Assembly (NCBI GenBank): GCA_018397055.1 | Contig: JAGTQS010000018.1 | Coordinates: forward strand, 12,651 to 18,034 | Length of the DNA stretch: 5,384 nucleotides | Direction of reading: 5' to 3' | Origin: Candidatus Bathyarchaeota archaeon | Lineage (GTDB): Archaea; Thermoproteota; Bathyarchaeia; Bathyarchaeales; DTEX01 | Shown: in pieces, positions 1-4,633 of the stretch | How positions within the stretch are numbered: position 1 is the first letter of the stretch | How the letters are laid out: every line of letters begins with the position of its first letter | Made by a program: the position numbers and the translations under genes | Notes under the pieces: generated by a model | Database searches by the model: none | Told to the model about the DNA's origin: nothing | Seen by the model: the letters and a program-made list of their open reading frames with translations, nothing else

Positions 1-666
1 GCCCATCAATGAATCGAGCTCATCAATAAAAATTATGGCTGGAGACTTCAGAGATGCTTTCCTCGCGGTGTTAAAGAGCCTTGCAACATTGCGTTCAGCT
101 TCTCCTAACCATTTAGACATTATCGAAGCCGCATCTACAGTTATAAAGGTGGCTTTAATCTCATTTGCCACCGCCGCTGCAAGCAAGGTCTTTCCACAAC
201 CCGGCGGCCCAAAAAGAAGGATACCTTTCGGCCAACCAAGTGGGAAAAGATCCGGCCTTAACGAGGGATACACGATGGCTTGTTGAATTGCCTTTTTTGC
301 GTCGTCAAGGCCTGCTATGTCAGACCATTTCACGTTTGGAGGATTCTTCAGAATCAATTCGTCAAAGTTCGACTGCTCGTTTGTTTGAGTAGCCATTGAG
401 CCTTCATAGTTGGCATTAATTTGTTTAGAAGAGCCGCTTACCCAAACGTCTTTGAGCACTCTTATGCGGGTTCTGTAAATGTCAGCCCGCTGTGCATAGA
501 TTCTGTTTAAGTCGTGATTCGGATATGTTTGAATAATTCTCAAAAGACACTCGATCGCTTTTTGATAAGCCAATATGGCGGATTCTTTTTTCCCTTCGCG
601 GTCAAGCACCACGGCCTCTTGAGCGTGCCTTATGGCAATCTTCTCAAGTTCCTCCATGGCGCTCAT
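1..666 (-). CDS. cdvC: CdvC, Vps4-like AAA+ ATPase of the archaeal ESCRT division machinery (3' end cut by window edge)
   Basis: The 222 visible residues cover the N-terminal MIT domain and the first part of the AAA+ module. Residues 1-78 look like an MIT three-helix bundle (A-x(6)-D-x2-G and Y-x2-AIE-x-L patterns). A linker follows at 79-105. The AAA+ domain opens with NVKWSDIAGLDDAK (111-124), has Walker A GPPGCGKT (153-160), the Vps4-type pore loop SKWLGE (184-189) and Walker B IIFIDE (211-216). Sensor and arginine-finger residues lie beyond the edge. In this family the hexamer disassembles or remodels ESCRT-III filaments at the division neck, and the MIT domain binds MIM2 motifs on CdvB proteins. 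The start is the ATG at 666, chosen because GGTGA at 676-672 sits 5 nt upstream. A GTG at 675 and an ATG at 657 are possible but lack that spacing. It is the last visible gene of the cdv operon, 5 nt after cdvB. The identification is near certain. Confidence 0.95.
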   Translation of the reverse strand, partial: MSAMEELEKIAIRHAQEAVVLDREGKKESAILAYQKAIECLLRIIQTYPNHDLNRIYAQRADIYRTRIRVLKDVWVSGSSKQINANYEGSMATQTNEQSNFDELILKNPPNVKWSDIAGLDDAKKAIQQAIVYPSLRPDLFPLGWPKGILLFGPPGCGKTLLAAAVANEIKATFITVDAASIMSKWLGEAERNVARLFNTARKASLKSPAIIFIDELDSLMG

Positions 667-671
667 CAGTT

Positions 672-676
672 TCACC
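672..676 (-). promoter_or_regulatory. Shine-Dalgarno site of cdvC embedded in the cdvB stop codon
   Basis: GGTGA matches the archaeal 16S tail complement and lies 5 nt before the cdvC ATG. Its TGA is also the cdvB stop codon, so ribosomes finishing cdvB stop on the cdvC binding site. This suggests translational coupling (inference). Confidence 0.6.
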
Positions 677-1520
677 GCTGGATCGTTATTTTTCCCTTCC
701 TATTTAGGGATTCAAGAACTTCAAGTATTTTTTCTGAGGATATGTTCAGTTCTTGAGAGCATCTCGATATGTTCATGTCACCGTTGTTTCTTTCAATGTA
801 ATCCCAAACGAGCTCTTCCAATAGAAAAGAAGAAATGTCAAAATTCCCTTGCGGTTCAGTTCCTTGAGAAGGTTGGTTGTTTTGGTTAACAACAACTTCT
901 GCTCCATCAGCTGACAAAGCTATAAGTGGTTTGACTGTGATCATTGGCTTAGAAGCCTTCACCTCAACAGGTGGCTCCGGTATTCGAGCTTTAAGCTCCT
1001 GCTCAGCAATCTCTGCAGCTTCTTTTATTATGGCCTCCGCATTCTCGTCGATAGCTATAGCGGGCGTATATCCGTCCAGCGTGAACTGGGTTCCTGCCAA
1101 GATCTCGTCCACGACGCTTGTTAACCGACCGATTTCCGGGGTTATAGAAGGCAAAACATTAGCAACCATTCCCAAAGCGTTCTTAACGTCTCCGAATGCC
1201 CCTTCAAGCGACTCGAGGGTTGGAGAAACAACCTTTAACGTGTCTAATCTGAGAATAGCCCGTTCAACAGCAAGTTGAGTGTGCTGAACAAACGATAAAA
1301 CCCTTCTTATCTCGGCAATTTCGTTTGCGTAAACAGTAGCTCGGGCTTTGTTGCCCTTTCCCATATAAAAAGCGCAAGCCTCGAAAAGGTCCTTGTTTCG
1401 TTTCGACAGCTTAGAGGATACGAGTTCAAGCCTGGAATAGCATTTTCCAAGCTCCATCGTAGTTTCCGTTATCAATTCGCTAACAGGTTTTTTTGTTCTA
1501 TGGAAAAAATCTTTGATCAT
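672..1520 (-). CDS. cdvB: CdvB, ESCRT-III-like division protein with C-terminal winged helix
   Basis: This 282-residue protein has the layout of crenarchaeal and thaumarchaeal CdvB. Residues 1-175 are the helical ESCRT-III core, basic at the start and with the signature stretch YANEIAEIRR (64-73) followed by TQLAVERAILRL (81-92). A proline-rich MIM2-like motif, ARIPEPPVE (178-186), should dock on the MIT domain of CdvC. A flexible linker rich in N, Q and G follows (187-227). Residues 228-282 (FDISSFLLEELVWDYI to KGKITIQR) fit a winged helix, which in Sulfolobus CdvB is completed by the CdvA tail. In the family it polymerises on the membrane at midcell and drives constriction. The ATG at 1520 is supported by GGAGGAG at 1532-1526, 5 nt upstream, the strongest SD site in the operon. 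It lies 40 nt after cdvA and 5 nt before cdvC. The core is clearly paralogous to the protein encoded at 2329-2973. Confidence 0.93.
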   Translation of the reverse strand: MIKDFFHRTKKPVSELITETTMELGKCYSRLELVSSKLSKRNKDLFEACAFYMGKGNKARATVYANEIAEIRRVLSFVQHTQLAVERAILRLDTLKVVSPTLESLEGAFGDVKNALGMVANVLPSITPEIGRLTSVVDEILAGTQFTLDGYTPAIAIDENAEAIIKEAAEIAEQELKARIPEPPVEVKASKPMITVKPLIALSADGAEVVVNQNNQPSQGTEPQGNFDISSFLLEELVWDYIERNNGDMNISRCSQELNISSEKILEVLESLNRKGKITIQR

Positions 1521-1560
1521 CGTAGCTCCTCCAACGCTGACGAACAGCCAAGAACCTAAG

Positions 1561-2298
1561 CTAACCTTCGGTCACTCGCACGGTCAGGGTTTGCTTAGAT
1601 TCTTTAGATTGTGTCGCTATTTCATTCTTAACTTCAGGGGAAGCTTCGGCGGCTTCTACTTTTTTTTCTTCAGCTGGTTCGGGTTTCGGTTCTTCTTTTT
1701 CTTCAAGAAGGGCGTCAGCAATTTTGTCTTTAGCTCTCAAGAGACTTAGCTTAGTTTGTTGAGTGTTCTTCACTTCTCTTAAGATCGTTATTATCGATTG
1801 CTGATATGTTTCCTCATTAATTGTGCCTATGCCATGCTCAATTTCCAGAAAGGCTCTTGCAAGCTGCAGAGTTTTAAGCTGTTCATCCTGAGCCTTAACT
1901 TGTTTATCCACGGCTTCTATAAGCGTTTGAGCTTCGTTTCTCATTTCTTTTAATGCCTTATCGAATTCTTTACAGAGATTGTCATAGATTCCTGAAGAAA
2001 TTACTTTGTTTGCAGCCAGCTTATCAAGGATGTTTCTCTTTTTTCTTATTTTAGGCAGTTGCTCCGTTAAAGATTCAATTTTTTTAGCAACATCGGAAAC
2101 AACAATAATTTCGTCCTTTACCATGTCCAAGAGATCAAATGGATACCTTGCGAGTTGTCCTTGAACAGTTTCGACTAAGGCTTCTTGAGGTTGGCCAGAT
2201 GAGTCGATAAGAAACGACACTACTTTGCCGATTTCCTTTTCGTTTTCATCCTTTACGCTTTTGCCGACAAGGCCTGGAGCATTAACGCTAATACTCAT
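1561..2298 (-). CDS. cdvA: CdvA, archaeal division protein with PRC-barrel-like domain and coiled coil
   Basis: The 245 residues follow the CdvA pattern. Residues about 6-70 form a small beta domain of PRC-barrel type (LVGKSVKDENEKEIGKVVSF, then a YPFDLL-x(6)-IIVV end). Residues about 70-200 are a long charged helical region likely to form a coiled coil. An acidic, Pro/Glu/Lys-rich linker spans 198-235. The tail QTLTVRVTEG (236-245) is strand-like and may be the E3B peptide that adds a strand to the CdvB winged helix. In Sulfolobus, CdvA binds membrane and DNA, marks the division site first and recruits CdvB; that role is carried over here by homology. The ATG at 2298 has only a weak purine-rich leader (AAGAGAAAAAAG) and no clear GGAGG or GGTGA, so translation may depend on the upstream gene 30 nt away. 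CdvA points to a TACK archaeon. Confidence 0.9.
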   Translation of the reverse strand: MSISVNAPGLVGKSVKDENEKEIGKVVSFLIDSSGQPQEALVETVQGQLARYPFDLLDMVKDEIIVVSDVAKKIESLTEQLPKIRKKRNILDKLAANKVISSGIYDNLCKEFDKALKEMRNEAQTLIEAVDKQVKAQDEQLKTLQLARAFLEIEHGIGTINEETYQQSIITILREVKNTQQTKLSLLRAKDKIADALLEEKEEPKPEPAEEKKVEAAEASPEVKNEIATQSKESKQTLTVRVTEG

Positions 2299-2328
2299 CT
2301 TTTTTCTCTTCTTAACAAATATGGGATT

Positions 2329-2973
2329 TTAATATTGGGAGAATCCTGTGTCCTGCGCGTATGTTTCAGGTTGTTTGAGAGTTGGAAGCTCTGGGAACTT
2401 CTCTTTCATCCTCTGTTCAGCAACCATTGAAGCTTCGCTAAGTATTTTTCTTGCATCTTCGCTTGCAACCTCAAAGTCTGGCGCCATTCCAGCTGTTTGC
2501 CCTGCTTCAATCATGATGTCGTTGAGCATTATCCCTACTGATTCAAGTTCTTTCTCAGCGTTTGGCAGAATTCCTGCTATACCTGATCTTACGCTTTGGA
2601 GTACTTGGGCAGCTGGGGCCAAGCTTACAACGGCATTGCCGAGTTGCGTCACCGTTCTCAGTCTTAGGACCACTCTTTCAAGTGCAAGCTGAGCGTTCAT
2701 CATGAAGTTAGCCATTTTTCTTAGCTCAGCAAGCTCATTGGCGAAGACGTTGGCTCTCTGAATTTGGTTCTTAGAGTAGGCATCTACAACTTTAGAGAAA
2801 AGATACTTGTCTCTATCTGCGAATCTGTTAAGGCTGCTTTCGAGATACTGCACTTGCGCTTCGATTCGTCTGATGGCGAGTTCAATTTTTGACCTTAAAG
2901 GAGCAGCAGGCTTAATCACGCCCGTTATGCCAGTTCGGTCGCTTTCCTCCCATCTTTTTGAAAACTTAGACAA
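2329..2973 (-). CDS. CdvB-type ESCRT-III paralogue without winged helix (CdvB1/B2-like), first gene of the cdv operon
   Basis: From the TTG at 2973 the protein has 214 residues and starts SKFSKRWEE, a basic amphipathic N terminus typical of archaeal ESCRT-III. The helical core covers about 22-180. Its central stretch VFANELAELRKMANF (76-90) and AQLALERVVLRLRT (94-107) matches CdvB (672-1520) nearly position for position, so the two are paralogues. A MIM2-like motif, EKFPELPTLKQP (191-202), lies near the C terminus and could bind the CdvC MIT domain. The protein ends at 214 without a winged helix, so direct CdvA binding through that route is not expected. It probably co-polymerises with CdvB during constriction, like Sulfolobus CdvB1-B3 (inference). 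The frame stays open upstream to a TTG at 3072, with ATGs at 3066 and 3048. The added residues do not look like ESCRT-III, whereas TTG 2973 has GAGGTG 7 nt upstream, so I prefer the short form. Confidence 0.88.
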   Translation of the reverse strand: MSKFSKRWEESDRTGITGVIKPAAPLRSKIELAIRRIEAQVQYLESSLNRFADRDKYLFSKVVDAYSKNQIQRANVFANELAELRKMANFMMNAQLALERVVLRLRTVTQLGNAVVSLAPAAQVLQSVRSGIAGILPNAEKELESVGIMLNDIMIEAGQTAGMAPDFEVASEDARKILSEASMVAEQRMKEKFPELPTLKQPETYAQDTGFSQY

Positions 2974-2980
2974 TAGATTA

Positions 2981-2986
2981 CACCTC
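2981..2986 (-). promoter_or_regulatory. Shine-Dalgarno site that decides the TTG start of the ESCRT-III paralogue
   Basis: GAGGTG is a six-base match to the archaeal 16S anti-SD and lies 7 nt before the TTG at 2973. None of the upstream alternative starts (TTG 3072, ATG 3066, ATG 3048) has a comparable site. Confidence 0.6.
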
Positions 2987-3039
2987 GAATTAAAACCACG
3001 ACGCAGGGGGATTAGAACCTTGTTATTATGCTCAGAATA

Positions 3040-3056
3040 TCTCGTCATATATGTGG
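3040..3056 (-). promoter_or_regulatory. Putative TATA promoter of the cdv operon
   Basis: CATATATG at 3053-3046 on the minus strand resembles an archaeal TATA box. Transcription would start about 25 nt further on, near 3024, leaving a leader of about 50 nt before TTG 2973. A second AT-rich candidate (CATACATATCTATATT, about 3157-3142) would suit a longer transcript. Only the base pattern supports either site. Confidence 0.3.
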
Positions 3057-3103
3057 GTATAGACATAGCCAATCATTTGTATTGAGAATGTGAACATTTA
3101 GAT

Positions 3104-3121
3104 GTTAAAAAAAGAAAAATA
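3104..3121 (-). terminator. T-rich terminator downstream of the 99-residue gene
   Basis: The minus strand carries ATTTTTCTTTTTTT here, about 80 nt past the stop of the gene at 3200-3499 and before the cdv operon. Archaeal RNA polymerase ends transcription at such T-runs without needing a hairpin, so the upstream gene probably forms a separate transcript from cdv. Confidence 0.4.
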
Positions 3122-3199
3122 TAATAATTTTTTTAACAGAAATATAGATATGTATGGATTAAATTATTGCCCATAATTTCCCGATGGCTAAGTAAAATC

Positions 3200-3499
3200 C
3201 TACCAGTAGACAGTTTCAGATTGCTCATTAGCTAATACTGCCTCTGTTTCGTCACTGTCCAAGGTCTTTTTGATCCCTAGTTTAAAATGCCAGTCAAAAC
3301 AACAAAAACGCACAAGCTTGATTTTTTTCCCCTTAATATGAGGGGGCAAAACCTCGTTTGGTGTACGTTTTGAAAAATTCGTAAGTTCAATCGTGAAGAT
3401 GCATTTTTCCCATCTGTTTCCATCATCATCAGTTTTAAATTTGCCCGTTTTAGCGATTTCATGCACTATTCCTTGCAGTTTTCTAATCTTTTCAGTCAA
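3200..3499 (-). CDS. Unrecognised 99-residue protein
   Basis: I do not recognise this family. The start is a TTG at 3499 with GGTGA at 3510-3506, 6 nt upstream. The nearby ATG at 3504 is in another frame and stops after two codons, so TTG is the only sensible start. The product is hydrophilic and basic in its first 80 residues, with an acidic tail (DSDETEAVLANEQSE, 81-95). Its alternating pattern (LQGIVHEIAKTGKF, WEKCIFTIELTNF, KKIKLVRFCCFDW) suggests several beta strands and could be a small OB-fold-like barrel, but this is a guess from hydrophobic periodicity. Cysteines at 33, 66 and 67 form no CxxC metal motif. There is no signal peptide or membrane helix. It lies upstream of the cdv operon on the same strand, 226 nt before TTG 2973, with a T-run between. 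A functional link to division is unproven. Confidence 0.6.
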   Translation of the reverse strand: MTEKIRKLQGIVHEIAKTGKFKTDDDGNRWEKCIFTIELTNFSKRTPNEVLPPHIKGKKIKLVRFCCFDWHFKLGIKKTLDSDETEAVLANEQSETVYW

Positions 3500-3505
3500 T
3501 ACATT

Positions 3506-3510
3506 TCACC
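3506..3510 (-). promoter_or_regulatory. Shine-Dalgarno site supporting the TTG start at 3499
   Basis: GGTGA lies 6 nt before TTG 3499. It overlaps the approach to a decoy ATG (3504-3502), which is followed by one Tyr codon and a TGA stop. Confidence 0.55.
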
Positions 3511-3528
3511 TTACTAGTGTTTTGAACA

Positions 3529-3545
3529 AGAATATTATATTCAGT
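3529..3545 (-). promoter_or_regulatory. Putative TATA promoter of the 99-residue gene
   Basis: On the minus strand AATATAATATT (centre about 3536) lies about 25 nt before the GGTGA site. This predicts transcription starting near 3511 with a very short leader. Only the pattern and spacing support it. Confidence 0.4.
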
Positions 3546-3586
3546 TCTCTTATTGATAAGAATGTATGTATTGACGATGATTCGGT

Positions 3587-3616
3587 TTTCGAGTATATGT
3601 AGTTCATGACTCGAAA
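3587..3616. repeat. 8-bp perfect inverted repeat with a 14-nt spacer between divergent genes
   Basis: TTTCGAGT (3587-3594) and ACTCGAAA (3609-3616) are exact reverse complements. A TATA-like TATAT begins at the end of the left arm (3594-3598), upstream of the plus-strand membrane-protein gene. The dyad could be a repressor operator. Repeats of this size also occur by chance about once or twice in a window this long (rough estimate). Confidence 0.3.
3591..3600 (+). promoter_or_regulatory. Putative TATA promoter of the small membrane protein gene
   Basis: GAGTATATG places a TATA-like core at 3594-3598. Initiation about 25 nt downstream would fall near 3620, about 40 nt before the ATG at 3663. 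Confidence 0.3.
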
Positions 3617-3662
3617 GTTTTAAGTCTTAAACAACTATTCATCTTCAAAGGTGTCGCAAGGC

Positions 3663-3926
3663 ATGCGGGACATCACACAAGGACGGCTGCTACTGATATT
3701 AAGTTTCATGACTATGGCTTTCTATGTTTGGGCACTTTTCTTTTCGCCGCGTGAAATCACGTTCTTAGAAAGGACAATAAGCGACTGGGCTTTACTCATC
3801 CCAGTGTTGATAATCGTCTTCTTATTTCTTGTAGTTGTCGCATGGATAGGTTGGGCAATGGCAACCACGCCTCCTGAATTGTCATTATCTAAAAAAGAAA
3901 CTCAAAATAACAATGAAAAAGAGTAA
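3663..3926 (+). CDS. Small two-helix membrane protein of unknown function
   Basis: The protein is 87 residues from the ATG at 3663 (91 from an in-frame GTG at 3651). I prefer 3663 because AGGTG at 3649-3653 gives it an SD site about 9 nt upstream, while GTG 3651 lies within that site. Residue numbers here count from 3663. There are two strong transmembrane helices, about 8-27 (LLLILSFMTMAFYVWALFF) and 43-66 (DWALLIPVLIIV through WIGWAMA). A short polar, mixed-charge loop (SPREITFLERTIS) joins them. The C-terminal tail is hydrophilic, with a TTPPE turn and Lys/Glu/Asn-rich end. I recognise no catalytic or metal-binding motif. It converges with the zinc-ribbon gene, the stops being 11 nt apart, and diverges from the 99-residue gene. 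No partner gene indicates its role. Confidence 0.65.
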   Translation: MRDITQGRLLLILSFMTMAFYVWALFFSPREITFLERTISDWALLIPVLIIVFLFLVVVAWIGWAMATTPPELSLSKKETQNNNEKE

Positions 3927-3937
3927 AAAACAACAAA
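3914..3937 (-). terminator. T-rich terminator after the zinc-ribbon gene
   Basis: Just past the minus-strand stop at 3938 the minus strand reads TTTGTTGTTTTTTACTC followed by a second T5 run. This is a typical archaeal intrinsic terminator. It overlaps the 3' end of the convergent membrane-protein gene. Confidence 0.45.
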
Positions 3938-4474
3938 CTAGATTACGATTGGGCCTTCTTGGTTGCTGTTTTTTGTTGCTCCAGCTTGTTGTCTTGTAGG
4001 TATCTGCGTAGGGAACCGTGACCAGTGTTCATGAACGAGCTTCCAGTCTCCATTAATTTTGGTTAAAAAGGCAGACACTCTTGATTGTATGGCAAAGTTA
4101 AGGTTTCGCATCTTACCTCTATATTTGATGACAAAAGTTGTGATTGCAAATTCTCCGAAGACCATGGTTTTCCACGACCTCGTTTCATATTCGTATTCAC
4201 TAAGCACCTTCAAAGCTTTAGCCTCGCTTTCCAACGTCTCAGACCCTTGAAGCTCAAAAGGCGGCCAATCATCAAACTTCGTATATTTCTCTCTTAGAAC
4301 AACGCTGGCAATGATGTTAGGGTCTCTATTTTTAATTCCGTCAATGCGTCTTATCATAACGTTTCGAATAATGTCCTCCACTGTCAGATTCTGTGCAAAA
4401 GATAACTTGAACCCACAATATGGACAATAATTTGATTTTTCATCAATTTCTTTTCCACAATTCGGACAAAACAT
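3938..4474 (-). CDS. Zinc-ribbon protein with NTF2/SnoaL-like domain
   Basis: The protein has 178 residues. It opens with a compact zinc ribbon: CPNC at 3-6 and CPYC at 17-20 supply four cysteine ligands (the common archaeal CPxCG...CPYCG form). Residues about 34-154 look like an NTF2/SnoaL-like cone-shaped domain. There is an N-terminal helix with IKNRDPNIIASVVL (47-60), then a strand region, ending in the characteristic SRVSAFLTKINGDWKLVHEHWS (131-152). The C-terminal 25 residues are polar and probably disordered. Such domains bind small ligands or act as protein-protein platforms, so no reaction can be named. There is no membrane segment or signal peptide, which suggests the cytoplasm. The ATG at 4474 is the first codon of the ribbon. 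It has only a weak SD, but a TATA-like run about 24 nt upstream suggests a leaderless transcript. It diverges from the HMG-CoA reductase gene. Confidence 0.8.
   Translation of the reverse strand: MFCPNCGKEIDEKSNYCPYCGFKLSFAQNLTVEDIIRNVMIRRIDGIKNRDPNIIASVVLREKYTKFDDWPPFELQGSETLESEAKALKVLSEYEYETRSWKTMVFGEFAITTFVIKYRGKMRNLNFAIQSRVSAFLTKINGDWKLVHEHWSRFPTQIPTRQQAGATKNSNQEGPIVI
3961..3976 (+). terminator. Possible T-run terminator for the small membrane protein gene
   Basis: GCTGTTTTTTG on the plus strand (T6 at about 3969-3974) lies some 45 nt past the stop at 3926, inside the 3' part of the convergent gene. It is a plausible but short termination signal. Confidence 0.25.
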
Positions 4475-4490
4475 GCAACTCGCCTAAAAA

Positions 4491-4501
4491 TAAAAAATAA
4501 A
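4491..4501 (-). promoter_or_regulatory. Putative TATA element of the zinc-ribbon gene
   Basis: The minus strand reads TTTATTTTTTA, centred about 22 nt before the ATG at 4474. This is about the spacing expected for a leaderless archaeal transcript and fits the lack of a clear SD site. Evidence is composition and spacing only. Confidence 0.3.
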
Positions 4502-4581
4502 TGTTCGCTTCTAAACTTTTCCTTAGCAATAGCATGAACAGAACATTGGGCATTGGCAAGACGTTTCGATAGTTTCATATC

Positions 4582-4592
4582 CTATATACAAG
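4582..4592 (+). promoter_or_regulatory. Putative TATA promoter of the HMG-CoA reductase gene
   Basis: CTATATACAAG has a TATATA core at 4584-4589. Initiation about 25 nt downstream, near 4612, would leave a leader of roughly 20 nt containing the GGAGAG site (4626-4631) before the ATG at 4634. Confidence 0.45.
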
Positions 4593-4633
4593 TAAAATAT
4601 TTCAACATCGTTTCTGTTCGGACATGGAGAGAA

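Noticed and set aside
35..392. Plus-strand open frames over cdvC
   Set aside because: They are antisense to the AAA+ motifs read on the minus strand and have no recognisable product.
877..1278. 133-residue plus-strand open frame
   Set aside because: It lies wholly antisense to cdvB, is rich in Ser/Ala/Thr as expected for a shadow frame, and has no domain signature.
2348..3085. Plus-strand open frames opposite the ESCRT-III paralogue
   Set aside because: Shadows of the minus-strand gene, Ser/Leu-rich and without SD support.
3093..3106. Small hairpin AACAT-TTAG-ATGTT
   Set aside because: A 5-bp stem is common by chance, and on the minus strand it follows rather than precedes the T-run, so it is not a hairpin terminator for the upstream gene.
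3277..3602. Short alternative frames around the 99-residue gene (minus 3462-3277 and plus 3393-3602)
   Set aside because: Both overlap the better supported minus-strand gene and lack SD sites.
4384..4578. 64-residue minus-strand frame overlapping the start of the zinc-ribbon gene
   Set aside because: It reads the zinc-ribbon region in another frame; the CxxC pairs are clear only in the 3938-4474 frame.
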